A stretch of 64,000 nt of DNA from Afipia felis ATCC 53690 (GCF_000314735.2 NZ_KB375270.1:1798001-1862000), one strand, 5' to 3'; positions 8,774 to 17,443 are shown, counted from the first letter of the stretch. Numbers and translations: made by a program. The notes: generated from the sequence alone by a model not told the origin.

Positions 8774-9598
8774 TCAATGCGATTCCTGCATCACGCTCGC
8801 AATATCCGCGACAATCGCACTGACATTATTGATGCTGTTGTTCATCGCGCTCATGGCACGTCGCATTTCATCAACCGCGCCTTGCACCTTACCAATCTGG
8901 CTGCCGATATCGATCGTAGCCTTGGCTGTCTGACCCGACAACACTTTCACTTCCTGAGCGACGACAGCGAATCCAACACCCATATCTCCAGCCCGCCCGG
9001 CCTCAATTGTCGCATTCAACGCCAACAAATTCGTTTGCTTTGCGACCTTGCCGATAGTCGTGGCAACGTCGCCGATCCGCGATGTCGTTTCGCTCAGTAA
9101 TAACATGGCTTTGGCGGCCTCTTCCGCCGCATTGGCTGCTATCGCCGCGACACCCGTTGCTTTCATCATCTGACGAGAGATGTGATTGGTTCGGCTGACA
9201 TCTTGGATACGCAGAGCGATCACGGACCCCACAAGACTGGTAATGATGTAAGCGAAGGGGCGGACCGCATCGAGCGGACCGGCAAGGCCGTAGGAGCCGA
9301 TACGCTTTCCGTCGATATTGACGGGCATGTTAATGCCTTCCCGCATACTGCCATTGCTGGCAGCGGCCATATCGGCGTTGACTTCGAACTGATCGACCTC
9401 TCCGCCCATGACTCGCGCGGCCGCTGCATGCACGGTCCCGATCCGTTCCCGCAGATTGGAGGCCAGAATGACACCTCCCTGCCCCATGAAGGAGCAGTCG
9501 AATCCCATCTTCTCCGCAACCAGATCGCAGATCTGTTGGGTATGAGAAAGATCGATAGTTCCGGATAGCTCGTCGTGACAGTCTGCCGGCGCACTCAA
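8774..9598 (-). CDS. soluble chemoreceptor-like protein with diacid-recognition-type sensor domain
   Basis: 274 residues from a TTG start at 9598, chosen because AAGGAG (9606-9611) sits 7 bases upstream; a longer frame to 9676 would run into lldD and has no ribosome site. Residues about 14-130 resemble the sugar-diacid recognition domain of CdaR-type regulators (QQICDLVAEKMGFDCSFMG, later NGSMREGINMPVNIDGKRIG). Residues about 190-270 are the methyl-accepting signalling hairpin: AKQTNLLALNATIEAGRAGD and GVGFAVVAQEVKVLS. No membrane segment. The signalling domain is short, so it may act with partner receptors. Its place between lldD and dld suggests lactate or another 2-hydroxy/dicarboxylic acid as the cue; that is inference. 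Confidence 0.8.
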   Translation of the reverse strand: MSAPADCHDELSGTIDLSHTQQICDLVAEKMGFDCSFMGQGGVILASNLRERIGTVHAAAARVMGGEVDQFEVNADMAAASNGSMREGINMPVNIDGKRIGSYGLAGPLDAVRPFAYIITSLVGSVIALRIQDVSRTNHISRQMMKATGVAAIAANAAEEAAKAMLLLSETTSRIGDVATTIGKVAKQTNLLALNATIEAGRAGDMGVGFAVVAQEVKVLSGQTAKATIDIGSQIGKVQGAVDEMRRAMSAMNNSINNVSAIVADIASVMQESH

Positions 9599-9627
9599 GG
9601 AACATCTCCTTGTTTCAATGCAGGGCG

Positions 9628-10773
9628 CTATCTGAAGCGCAGGTTTTCTCGTGATAGCTGGCTGATCGAGGTGCATCCCATCAGCTTCATGTCGCGCTCG
9701 AGTTCGGTCCGCAGCAGGCCAAGCGCACGCTCCACACCGGGTTGGCCGGCGGCGGCGAGCGGATAAAGATAATAGCGTCCGAGACCCACCGCCTTGGCAC
9801 CCAGCGAGAGTGCCTTGAGGATGTGTGTGCCACGCTGGATACCTCCATCCATCATGACGTCAATGCGGTCGCCTACGGCATCGACGACTTCGGCGAGATG
9901 GTCGAAAGGAGCGCGCGAGCCGTCGAGCTGCCGGCCGCCATGATTTGAGAGGATAATCCCCGCACAACCGATATCGGCCGCACGCCTGGCATCTTCGACC
10001 GATATGATACCCTTGAGACAGAACGGCCCGTTCCAGCTCTGCACCATCTCGGCCACATCGTCCCAGTTCATCGAGGGGTCCAGCATGTCCGTGAAATAGC
10101 GGCCGATCGACATCGCCCCGCCACTCATGTCGACGTGATCTTCCAGTTGCGGCAGCTTGAAGCGCTCGTGAGTGACATACTGGAGTCCCCACATCGGCTT
10201 AATCGCAAATTGCAGCATGCCGGCAGGAGTCAGGCGAAAGGGAATGCTGAAGCCCGTGCGCAGATCGCGCTCGCGATTGCCACCGGTGATGCTGTCCACC
10301 GTCAGCATCATGACTTCGACACCCGCCTCCTTGGCTCGCTGCATCATGGCGCGATTGAGACCGCGGTCCCGGTGGAAGTAGAACTGATAGATTTGCGGCG
10401 TGTCGTGGGTTTTGCGCAGCTCTTCGAGACTCACCGTGCCGAGGGAAGAGACACCGAACAACGTCCCAAGCTTCGCCGCCGCGGCTGCAACCGCGCGCTC
10501 GCCCTGGTAGTGAAACAATCGCTGCAGCGCGGTTGGCGAACAGTAGAACGGCGTGGCAAGCTTCTGGCCCATCACGGTTACTGACAGGTCGATCTCGCGC
10601 ACGCCCCGCAATACATTGGGGACTAGATCGCAATCCTCGAAGCTCCTGCTGTTGCGCCGCTGGCTGCACTCGTCGTCAGCTCCACCGTCGATGTAATCAA
10701 AAATCGGCCCCGGCAACCGCTGACGCGCGAGCCGCCGGAAGTCATGGAAATTGTGACATTGATTCAGGCGCAT
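9628..10773 (-). CDS. lldD: L-lactate dehydrogenase (cytochrome), FMN-dependent
   Basis: 381 residues, a full-length member of the FMN-dependent alpha-hydroxy acid dehydrogenase family. Visible: FDYIDGGADDE near residue 25, YCSPTALQRLFHYQGE, QFYFHRDR, and the FMN/substrate signature SNHGGRQLDG with catalytic His (residue about 285). MDGGIQRGTHILKALSLGAKAV binds the FMN phosphate. It oxidises L-lactate to pyruvate at the inner membrane, reducing the respiratory chain. Alternative readings in the same family (glycolate oxidase, mandelate dehydrogenase) are less likely given the lctP and dld neighbours. Next gene begins 29 bases downstream. Confidence 0.9.
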   Translation of the reverse strand: MRLNQCHNFHDFRRLARQRLPGPIFDYIDGGADDECSQRRNSRSFEDCDLVPNVLRGVREIDLSVTVMGQKLATPFYCSPTALQRLFHYQGERAVAAAAAKLGTLFGVSSLGTVSLEELRKTHDTPQIYQFYFHRDRGLNRAMMQRAKEAGVEVMMLTVDSITGGNRERDLRTGFSIPFRLTPAGMLQFAIKPMWGLQYVTHERFKLPQLEDHVDMSGGAMSIGRYFTDMLDPSMNWDDVAEMVQSWNGPFCLKGIISVEDARRAADIGCAGIILSNHGGRQLDGSRAPFDHLAEVVDAVGDRIDVMMDGGIQRGTHILKALSLGAKAVGLGRYYLYPLAAAGQPGVERALGLLRTELERDMKLMGCTSISQLSRENLRFR

Positions 10774-10822
10774 AGCCGACCTCTAGACCATCGTTTGACT
10801 ATCAAGGGATCTTCCAGAGAAA

Positions 10823-10849
10823 GAGGCGGGGGAGACCATCCCCCGCCTC
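10823..10849 (-). terminator. hairpin terminator after lctP
   Basis: Perfect inverted repeat: GAGGCGGGGGA, 5-base loop, TCCCCCGCCTC. On the minus strand the hairpin is followed by TTTCTCT, a weak U-tract. It lies 5 bases past the lctP stop and 50 bases before the lldD start, so it should reduce, rather than abolish, read-through from lctP into lldD. Confidence 0.7.
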
Positions 10850-10854
10850 CCTCA

Positions 10855-12510
10855 TCAGTGCACGAGGAGACTCAACGGCCAGAGATAGGCCTGACCGAGC
10901 ACCAGGAAGCCGACAAGGACGGCCAGTGCCAGGCTGTGAAAGAAAACAAAGCGCAGAATGGTGCCTTCGTGCCCGTACCATTTGGTCGCGGTCGACGCGA
11001 CAACGATACTCTGGGCGTCGATCATCTTACCCATCACACCACCGGAACTGTTGGCAGCCGCCATCAGCACCGGGTTCAAACCCAGTTGTTGGGCGCTGAT
11101 TTTCTGCAGCCCGCCGAACAGTACATTCGAAGACGTATCTGAGCCCGTAAGAGCAACACCGAGCCAACCGATCATGGCGCCGAAGAACGGGTAGAGAACT
11201 CCGGTCTTGGCCATGGCAAGGCCGAGTGTGGCATCAGTGCCCGAGTACTTGGTCACGAAGCCGAGCGCCAGCATGCAGGCGATCGTTAGCAACGAGTAGC
11301 GGACGAGAACCAGGGTCTTTCCGAACACTCTGGCAAGGCCAAGTGGGCTGTAGCCGAGAAGGAAGCCAGACACGAGCGCCGAGAGGAAAATACCCGTGCC
11401 AGCCGCTGACAGGATATTGAATGCGTAGACCGCTCCCTCCGGGGTTAGCTTCGCCACAACCGGAGGAGCCTTCAGGATTAGGTTATGAAGCCCTTCAACC
11501 GGAACGCGACCTATCCAGATGCTATCAAGCCAAGCTTTGATCTGAGGCGTGCCCCACGCGAATACAAACAAGGAGAGAACAATCCAAGGCATCCACGCTC
11601 GAGCAACAGCGCCAGCCGAGGTCTTATCGGCCTGATGCTCGTGCTCTTCTTCCTTTTGAACTTTTCTAAATCTCTCGGGCATCTCTTTCAAAATGCGCTT
11701 GGGCTGCCAGACTTGCAGGAATGCCCACAGGCAAAGCATCGATGAGATCGCTGCGATAACGTCGACAAGCCATGGCCCGTGGAAGTTGGACACTAGATAT
11801 TGAGGAACCGCGAATGAAACGCCGGCAACGAGAATAGCGGGCCATATCTCAATCATCTTGCGGAAGCCGACGAAGGCCCAGATCAGCCAGAACGGGACTA
11901 TCAAAGAGAAGAATGGTAGCTGCCGTCCGATCATGCCAGAGAGCGCTTGAAGATCGAGGCCGGTCACCGCAGCAAGCGCAATGACCGGCGTTCCCAATGC
12001 GCCGTAAGCAACCGGCGCAGTATTTGCAATAAGCGACAAACCCGAAGCAGCAAGCGGCGAGAAGCCGAGACCTATGAGCATTGCCGCGGTGACGGCAACC
12101 GGTGTGCCGAAACCAGCCGCGCCTTCAAAAAAGGCACCGAGCGAAAATGCGATGAAGAGCAGTTGCAGTCGCCGGTCATCGCTAAGGCTGCTGATCGAGC
12201 GCTGTAGAACCTCGAACTCGCCTTTTTCGTTGGTAAGCTGATAGAGAAAGATGATGTTGAGCACCAACCAGCCGATCGGAAGCACGCCAAACGCGGCGCC
12301 GTAAGCGGCGGAAAGGCCTGCCAGCTTCACCGGCATGCCGAAACCTAGAACTGCGACAACCAGCGCGGCAACCAGCCCTAATATCGCGGCCCAATGCGCC
12401 TTGATCTCGAAAATGGCGATCGCGCCCAGCAGCACGATGACCGGCAGCGCTGCCACCGCCGTCGAAAGCCAAGGGTTGTTAAAGGGGTCGTAAACTTGGG
12501 TCCACGTCAC
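10855..12510 (-). CDS. lctP: L-lactate permease
   Basis: 551 residues, largely hydrophobic with about 12-14 membrane spans, the size of LctP/LldP permeases. Recognisable stretches: ALLIGLGFSPLAASGLSLIA, NTAPVAYGALGTPVIALAAV, LLGYSPLGLARVFGKT, LTGSDTSSNVLFGGLQKI and AANSSGGVMGKMIDAQSIVV, all conserved in this family. It imports lactate (also glycolate) by proton symport at the inner membrane. First gene of the minus-strand lactate locus, facing a divergent FadR-type regulator across a 206-base AT-rich region with a palindromic operator. Start: ATG after TTGTAAGAAAACATGAGGAGG, where GAGGAGG lies about 6 bases before GTGACGTGG-type start; the called start at 12510 is consistent. Confidence 0.93.
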   Translation of the reverse strand: MTWTQVYDPFNNPWLSTAVAALPVIVLLGAIAIFEIKAHWAAILGLVAALVVAVLGFGMPVKLAGLSAAYGAAFGVLPIGWLVLNIIFLYQLTNEKGEFEVLQRSISSLSDDRRLQLLFIAFSLGAFFEGAAGFGTPVAVTAAMLIGLGFSPLAASGLSLIANTAPVAYGALGTPVIALAAVTGLDLQALSGMIGRQLPFFSLIVPFWLIWAFVGFRKMIEIWPAILVAGVSFAVPQYLVSNFHGPWLVDVIAAISSMLCLWAFLQVWQPKRILKEMPERFRKVQKEEEHEHQADKTSAGAVARAWMPWIVLSLFVFAWGTPQIKAWLDSIWIGRVPVEGLHNLILKAPPVVAKLTPEGAVYAFNILSAAGTGIFLSALVSGFLLGYSPLGLARVFGKTLVLVRYSLLTIACMLALGFVTKYSGTDATLGLAMAKTGVLYPFFGAMIGWLGVALTGSDTSSNVLFGGLQKISAQQLGLNPVLMAAANSSGGVMGKMIDAQSIVVASTATKWYGHEGTILRFVFFHSLALAVLVGFLVLGQAYLWPLSLLVH

Positions 12511-12576
12511 TAAGGCCTCCTCATGTTTTCTTGTAAAAAATTATCTTTGGTCATGTTATTTTAACATTTATTCGTT

Positions 12577-12595
12577 TGGTAAAATTGATTTACCA
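12577..12595. promoter_or_regulatory. operator palindrome for the divergent FadR-type regulator
   Basis: TGGTAAA, 5-base spacer ATTGA, TTTACCA: a perfect 7-bp inverted repeat in the AT-rich lctP/regulator intergenic region. Its half-site TGGT...ACCA is what FadR/LldR-type GntR regulators bind. A further TTTACCAAA half-site lies at 12693-12701 just before the regulator gene, and TGTTA-TTT-TAACA occurs at 12554-12566. Confidence 0.65.
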
Positions 12596-12716
12596 CAACT
12601 GTCAATTATAAATTTAAAAGACCATTCGCGAAGAAGCATCGCCATGCTTGACCGACCTCCCCTTTAGTTCATAGTGACGCCAGATTCGCTCGATTTACCA
12701 AAGGGGTGGGAGTGTC

Positions 12717-13478
12717 TTGAGCAACGTTGTGCGAGGACCGAAAGTCTCAGAAGCGATGGCCGCGCACATCGAAAAGCTGATCCTGGAAGGCGTGTTGCGG
12801 CCGGGCGAAAAACTCGCGCCAGAACGTGAGCTTGCCGAGAAGCTGGAGATATCACGCCCATCGCTCCGTGAAGCAATTGAGATCCTCGAGGGACGCGGTT
12901 TATTGGCCAGCGGCCGATCAGGGACATTCGTCGCGCAATTCCTCACGCCGCTCTTTCAGCCACTTGCAACCCTGTTGCAGGATAGGCCGCGGGTAACCGC
13001 CGATTATTTCGAATTCCGCCGCATTCAGGAAGTGAACGCGGCGCGATTCGCGGCCATGCGCGCCACCGATGTAGACCGACAAGCGATCCAGCAATGCATG
13101 CAGCGAATGCAGAAGGCCCATCGGCTGGAGGATCCGACGCAAGAAGGTGATGCAGACGTTGATCTTCATCTTTTAATCTATGAAGCGAGCCATAATGTGG
13201 TTCTGCTGCACATTATGCGCGCACTCGCGGATCTTCTACGCAACGATATCTTCTACAATCGTGCGCAACTCTATCTGCGAGAGGGCGTCCGGCATCAATT
13301 GCTTGAACAGCACCTCGCAATTGCGCAAGCCGTGATCGCAGGTAAAGCCAAGGACGCCGAAGCCGCTGCCGCGCAGCACATCCGCTTTACTTTTGAAACA
13401 GTCGAAGAGATCCGGCGCGACAGCTTGCGGCTGGAAACGTCACTCAGCCGCGTGAACCGCAGCGACTTCCTAGCCTAG
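12717..13478 (+). CDS. FadR-subfamily GntR regulator (LldR-like)
   Basis: 253 residues. N-terminal winged helix: GVLRPGEKLAPERELAEKLE then ISRPSLREAIEILEGRGLLA, the GntR signature. The C-terminal half is the all-alpha FCD ligand domain (FEFRRIQEVNAARFAAMRAT; DVDLHLLIYEASHN; HLAIAQAVIAGKAKDAEAAA), with Asp/His metal-type residues. Starts with TTG at 12717; GGGGTGGGAG upstream is a weak ribosome site, and the next in-frame ATG (12756) would cut into the domain. Divergent from lctP, so it most likely represses the lactate genes and is released by lactate, as LldR does in other proteobacteria and Corynebacterium. Confidence 0.85.
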   Translation: MSNVVRGPKVSEAMAAHIEKLILEGVLRPGEKLAPERELAEKLEISRPSLREAIEILEGRGLLASGRSGTFVAQFLTPLFQPLATLLQDRPRVTADYFEFRRIQEVNAARFAAMRATDVDRQAIQQCMQRMQKAHRLEDPTQEGDADVDLHLLIYEASHNVVLLHIMRALADLLRNDIFYNRAQLYLREGVRHQLLEQHLAIAQAVIAGKAKDAEAAAAQHIRFTFETVEEIRRDSLRLETSLSRVNRSDFLA

Positions 13479-13775
13479 CCATATGACCTGCGGGAGATAA
13501 GCTGGGCATCATCGCCAGTTATCTCACAATCTCACATGATTGATCGCAACGAACTAGCGCCTTGATCCCGGGTTTACATCTGGAGCCGCGAAGGTCAGCC
13601 GCGGAGTATTTGACCCGCATTTAAAACCGGAAATCTCGCGCGAGACACGGAACAGGTCAGATACTGTCCTTCAGTAATCGGATGCTTGATGAGGACCGAC
13701 AAAGGAGGACAACCGTCGCAAGAGAAAACAGCGAGTTGTAGCCTCCTGGCCGGTCGTTATCGATATGCACGCTTG

Positions 13776-14429
13776 CTAATCATCCTGATACTCGTGGAAG
13801 CGAAGACCGGTCAGCCTGGCTTCGGCAAGCGCCTCTGCAACAAGCGTCGAGCAGAACACGGATCCGCGCATGTCGGGATCCGTCCAGATCGGCGCATCAC
13901 CAATGACCGCTTTGTTGAACACGCATCGGTCGCCGACCGCGGTACGCCACCGACCGCACTCCGTGCGTAACGGCGTCAGCGCACTTTCGTGGAGACTGTG
14001 GAGTCGCCGACAGATGACGAACCAATAGTGCCGAGCAAATGGTGCGCTCGCTTTGGCTCGATGAATGTCGACCGGCAAAAATTGATGGACACCGGGGTCG
14101 CGCTTTTCAACCACGTGTCGGAACGCCTCGGATACGATCGGGCTGCCGACAGCAATGACATAATCGAGGATCGGCTGCGCCTGGCTTTCCCAACACACCA
14201 TCCGCGGGACGGTGTCTGGGTTGACAGGATAGCCCTGCAGCATCTTATTTGCGGCGTTGTGCAGGCGACGATCGACAGCGTCCGAATCGCGATACTGAAC
14301 ATCAAGGATTGGGCGCCTGGAGTCGGTGCTAATCCTCCCAACTCCGAATGCTTCATTGTCGCCAAGACCATAGATCATTCGCACGCCTGCCAGCCGCCTT
14401 GACGAGTCCACCTTGCCTTCTGCTCGCAT
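13776..14429 (-). CDS. Imm11-type immunity protein (DUF1629), up to 217 aa
   Basis: The sequence RPILDVQYRDSDAV, then ILDYVIAVGSPIVSEAFRHV with HQFLPVDI and a C-terminal ADMRGSVFCSTLVAEALAEA-like end fits the Imm11/DUF1629 family, immunity proteins found next to polymorphic toxins. The start is uncertain: ATG at 14429 or ATG at 14378 (MIYGLGDNEAF), neither with a strong ribosome site; the second is closer to the family's usual start. No toxin gene with an RHS, HNH or other recognisable effector domain lies next to it in this window, so it is an orphan here. Cytosolic; target unknown. Confidence 0.65.
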   Translation of the reverse strand: MRAEGKVDSSRRLAGVRMIYGLGDNEAFGVGRISTDSRRPILDVQYRDSDAVDRRLHNAANKMLQGYPVNPDTVPRMVCWESQAQPILDYVIAVGSPIVSEAFRHVVEKRDPGVHQFLPVDIHRAKASAPFARHYWFVICRRLHSLHESALTPLRTECGRWRTAVGDRCVFNKAVIGDAPIWTDPDMRGSVFCSTLVAEALAEARLTGLRFHEYQDD

Positions 14430-14724
14430 CGACGGTTTGCAGCCAGCAGTCTTCCAGGATTCCGAGCCTCAACAGCTAGAGTCCCCGGTGGTCATCATCG
14501 CATTATCGTGCGGCACAAAACTCATGAGTTGTACCAATATGACGGATTAGATTTTCTGATTTTATGCCGTGCACTGGCCGGCGGCCGACGAGGAGAAAGG
14601 CCGGGAGTACATAAAGTCGCGCCGGAATCCGGTCGCGCTGAGGATTTCGGCTGCCGGCTCCATCAAGCGCCGGGTGCGATTGCTGCCGCCGCTCACGCCA
14701 CGCCGTGCAGACAAAGAGAGAGTC

Positions 14725-14982
14725 TCACTCGCGACGCTTTCGAATGCTCTTCATAAGTCGGAACATCACGAATAGAGCGGAAGCAACGTACAAAAATCCG
14801 CCGATGAACATGATGCCGTAAACGCCGGCGAACAATTCGCGGTCTTCTCGGTAACGGTCTGGCGTGCCGGTGACGGGGTAAACATAAGCGGCGATCAGCC
14901 CACCTATTCCGTAGCCGACGATAAGACAGACCGGCACGAGGACGAAAAGACTGCCGATGAAAACGACGATCAGCTTTACCAT
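14725..14982 (-). CDS. two-helix membrane protein, 85 aa
   Basis: Starts MVKLIVVFIGSLFVLV and has two clear hydrophobic stretches (residues 3-34 and 54-74) separated by a hydrophilic loop with many charged residues (TPDRYREDRE); the C-terminus is basic (RLMKSIRKRRE), so probably cytosolic. No family recognised. Its ATG follows the stop of the upstream 106-aa gene by 2 bases, so the two are translationally coupled. Confidence 0.55.
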   Translation of the reverse strand: MVKLIVVFIGSLFVLVPVCLIVGYGIGGLIAAYVYPVTGTPDRYREDRELFAGVYGIMFIGGFLYVASALFVMFRLMKSIRKRRE

Positions 14983-14984
14983 CG

Positions 14985-15305
14985 CTACGCATTCTCAAAA
15001 TCAGCGAACGCGTCAAGCGTGAAGCGTTCGGATTGGGCATAGCGTCGATGCCAGTTCATCTGCGCATTCGCTTCGTTCTGGTGGCCATAGCACCAACCCC
15101 TCTCATTGAGAACGGCGCCATAGATCGCAGCGATTTTCACGCGACGGCGACGCGAACATCTTTGCTCCGACTGCGCAGGCAGACGTTCCCCCGCCTCTTC
15201 CCGCGGAAGCGTGAAGGTCTCCCGGACATAATAGTCGTCGGCCGCGGCCCGTTTCTTGCGCCGGGATAGGCTCTCAGCTAGGTCTTTGGGTGATTTGTAG
15301 GCCAT
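14985..15305 (-). CDS. hypothetical protein, 106 aa, coupled to membrane protein
   Basis: Begins MAYKSPKDLAESLSRRKKRA; a basic N-terminal third, an Arg run (CSRRRRVKIAAIYG) in the middle and an acidic end. No domain is recognised. Evidence for a real gene is its position two bases upstream of the membrane protein gene on the same strand and the absence of a better frame. No good ribosome site precedes the ATG at 15305, so start is uncertain. Confidence 0.4.
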   Translation of the reverse strand: MAYKSPKDLAESLSRRKKRAAADDYYVRETFTLPREEAGERLPAQSEQRCSRRRRVKIAAIYGAVLNERGWCYGHQNEANAQMNWHRRYAQSERFTLDAFADFENA

Positions 15306-15380
15306 CGCAAATCAAATAGTTTCCGCCATCCCTGGAACAAGCATTTAGCCCTCGGATTATAGGCCGGGAGCCTAAGCATT

Positions 15381-15563
15381 ATGCCTATTTTTCGATACTT
15401 TACAGTCGTCGGTTCATGCCTACTGGCATTGCTATTTTTGACTGGTTCGTACCTTCCGCCATCGCCGCAACAAACTTCTGATTTCCAAATCGACAAAACT
15501 GCAATCCGGATAACCAGCGAGGCGCGGACACTGCCTCCGGTTGTTATCGGAAATCCGGAATGA
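15381..15563 (+). CDS. small exported/membrane-anchored protein, 60 aa
   Basis: ATG at 15381. Product MPIFRYFTVVGSCLLALLFL has an N-terminal hydrophobic helix followed by a soluble tail with PPSPQQTSDFQIDKTAIRI. Such 60-80 aa proteins starting MP(V/I)FRYF are a recurring type in Bradyrhizobium-like genomes and are of unknown function. A bidirectional terminator hairpin follows at 15605-15640. Confidence 0.6.
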   Translation: MPIFRYFTVVGSCLLALLFLTGSYLPPSPQQTSDFQIDKTAIRITSEARTLPPVVIGNPE

Positions 15564-15604
15564 GCGAATCTCAGATCTTTCCGCACGCCAATTCTCAACA
15601 ACAG

Positions 15605-15640
15605 AAAAAAGGCGTGGGAACATCTTCCCCCGCCCTTTTT
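15605..15640. terminator. bidirectional Rho-independent terminator
   Basis: AAAAAAGGCGTGGGAA, loop CATC, TTCCCCCGCCCTTTTT: GC-rich stem with single-base mismatches, flanked by an A-run on the left and a T-run on the right, so it can work for both strands. It ends the 60-aa gene on the plus strand and would also stop minus-strand transcripts from the gene at 15702. Confidence 0.85.
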
Positions 15641-15701
15641 CAGCGATCACAAGTTTGATTGATTACGAGGCGTCCTGTCGCAGGCTATCTCATTCGAAAC
15701 A

Positions 15702-15995
15702 TCACTGCTCCGACTGCGTCAAAGCGACCACGGTACCAGTGGGTTCCGGCTCGTGAGGTTTTAGACTGCCGAAGGTTTCGTCGTTCCAGTCGGCCAGACT
15801 GACAACCGAACCGGCCTGAGCTTCTGCTTCCATAGATCCTGTCGGCTCAAATACCTTTAGACCGACCTCATCAACAAAGAAGGTATGATCACCGAACACC
15901 TCACTCAATTTGCCAACCGCTGGATGGTTGTCCGGAAGAACTTGCGCGTTCATCTGGTTCAGGGTCTGCTTCACCTGCGTCGCGTTAAGTTTCAT
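15702..15995 (-). CDS. hypothetical protein, 97 aa
   Basis: Start at 15995 (MKLNATQVKQTLNQMNAQVL) is preferred over a longer frame because GGGAGAA lies 5 bases upstream. Soluble, acidic, with PDNHPAVGKLSEVFGDHTFF in the middle and a Glu/Pro-rich tail. The N-terminal half may pair as a helix. No family recognised; small proteins of this kind occur in Bradyrhizobium. Transcribed in the same direction as the secreted protein gene 60 bases upstream; they may share a promoter. Confidence 0.6.
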   Translation of the reverse strand: MKLNATQVKQTLNQMNAQVLPDNHPAVGKLSEVFGDHTFFVDEVGLKVFEPTGSMEAEAQAGSVVSLADWNDETFGSLKPHEPEPTGTVVALTQSEQ

Positions 15996-16056
15996 GGCTT
16001 CTCCCGCTAGATTCGAACAGAGCTTAGCTCGCGCTTCACCCACCGTGGTCGTCTGA

Positions 16057-16416
16057 TCAGGCAGCCTTCCTCGTGAACATAGTCAGAGTATTATTGCCAT
16101 CGACATTTACGGCGACAACCTGTGCAGAATTGCGCCCTTTCGCTTTGAGTGCAGAGACGGCCTCAGGCATTGCGTCGATCGACTCTCGGAGTGATTTTAG
16201 ATCCTCTTGCTTTGTATTTGCCAAAACCACGTCAACCTTTGAACGCATGTCTGGCGGCAGATCTTCGACATCTACTACTTGAATACTGCGTATCGTAACC
16301 CTTTCCTGCTGCGTTTTCTTCTCTTGATTTGGCGATCCAGGAGTGCTTTGCGCCATGATAGGCGACACTCCCATGAAAAGCGACGCAACCACGATCGGCA
16401 TTGCCAAGGCTCGCAT
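16057..16416 (-). CDS. secreted hypothetical protein, 119 aa
   Basis: Clear Sec signal peptide: MRALAMPIVVASLFMGVSPI, cleavage expected after IMA at residues 20-22. Mature part is hydrophilic: QERVTIRSIQVVDVEDLPPD and a helical middle, ending NNTLTMFTRKAA. GGGAG lies 7 bases before the ATG. No domain recognised. Periplasmic by prediction. Divergent from the DsrE-like gene, 214 bases away. Confidence 0.65.
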   Translation of the reverse strand: MRALAMPIVVASLFMGVSPIMAQSTPGSPNQEKKTQQERVTIRSIQVVDVEDLPPDMRSKVDVVLANTKQEDLKSLRESIDAMPEAVSALKAKGRNSAQVVAVNVDGNNTLTMFTRKAA

Positions 16417-16630
16417 GAACTGCTCCCTCTTTCATTTTGGATGAAGCTACAGTTTAGAAGCAGAAGATGGTGCATGACCGTTAATTGCGTGACCATTCAG
16501 TGGATACAGAGTGGCGATAGTGTGCTTGCCTCCGCAACACACAATCGACTAGCCTTAACTAAAATGACCCGATCTCGATTCCGTCATGCATCACGGCGGC
16601 ACTTCGCCATTAAAAGAAAGCTTTCACAAA

Positions 16631-17197
16631 ATGTCCCGCGCCATTGCTAGTGCTCTGTTGTTTGCGAGCTCAATCATCATTACCAGCGCTGCTCACGCAC
16701 AAGATGCTCAAGGGCCGTATGGAACGGCGAAATTTGAGAGCTACGCCGATATAGATACCGTCAAGCAGCTAGAGGTGGTCTGGGATTTCAACTTTCAGGA
16801 TCCAAAGATGGTCAATGTGGCGCTCAACAATCTGAGTGCACTGATGAAGGCGACCTCTGATTTTGGCCCAAAAGAGATTGATCCGGTCAAGGTGGTTATC
16901 GTTTCTCATGGCCCCGAAGTGGTGCTGTGGGCAAAGAAAAATTACACAAAGTACAAGAATATTGTCGACCGCGCTGCAAGCTTTGCCAAGCAGGGCGTGC
17001 GCTTCGAGATTTGTCGTAATGACGCGGCTGCTCTTGGCTTCAAACCTGAGGACCTTCACGGATTCGTAACGGTGATCCCTGCCGGGCCCTATGCGCTAAC
17101 CTACTGGCAGAACAAGGGCTACGCTTATATTGCGGTGGGGGCGACGATGCCGACGCCACCAATTAGCGACTACAACAAGGCAGACCTTGGAAAATAG
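16631..17197 (+). CDS. periplasmic DsrE/DsrF-like protein, 188 aa
   Basis: Start at 16631 gives a proper signal peptide (MSRAIASALLFASSIIITSA, cleavage after AHA). The mature protein follows the DsrE/F-like pattern: KQLEVVWDFNFQDP, ALNNLSALMKA, VVIVSHGPEVVLW, then the second half GVRFEICRNDAAALGFKPED with a conserved Cys, and a FVTVIPAGP segment. Related periplasmic proteins of the intracellular sulphur oxidation DsrE-like family are of unknown function; the Cys might carry persulfide. A longer frame to 16586 is unlikely as it buries the signal. Single gene. Confidence 0.75.
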   Translation: MSRAIASALLFASSIIITSAAHAQDAQGPYGTAKFESYADIDTVKQLEVVWDFNFQDPKMVNVALNNLSALMKATSDFGPKEIDPVKVVIVSHGPEVVLWAKKNYTKYKNIVDRAASFAKQGVRFEICRNDAAALGFKPEDLHGFVTVIPAGPYALTYWQNKGYAYIAVGATMPTPPISDYNKADLGK

Positions 17198-17257
17198 AGA
17201 TCAGCCTGCCCTAGCCGCAATGCTGTTTCGCATCTCGCGAGAGGCGCAGCGTTGGAA

Positions 17258-17395
17258 ATGCTTGTGGGATCGTTTCTAATAGTTGCTGCTGGGGTCATTT
17301 GTTTTTTTATGCCTACCCCCAATCACCGTCTTCTAAACCTCGGATGCGGAGCCGCGAGCATGGCGCTTCACGTTGCGCCGAAACACTGCGATTGA
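17258..17395 (+). CDS. possible small membrane protein, 45 aa
   Basis: ATG at 17258, TGA at 17393-17395. Product MLVGSFLIVAAGVICFFMPT has one hydrophobic helix then a short tail with two Cys/His pairs (LGCG, KHCD). GTTGGAA precedes the ATG, a weak ribosome site. Too short to be certain; listed because the hydrophobic start is unusual for a chance frame. Confidence 0.3.
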   Translation: MLVGSFLIVAAGVICFFMPTPNHRLLNLGCGAASMALHVAPKHCD

Positions 17396-17443
17396 ACAGT
17401 TAAACACCTGTTTAGCAAGGCCTCAACCATCCGGCCAGAACGC

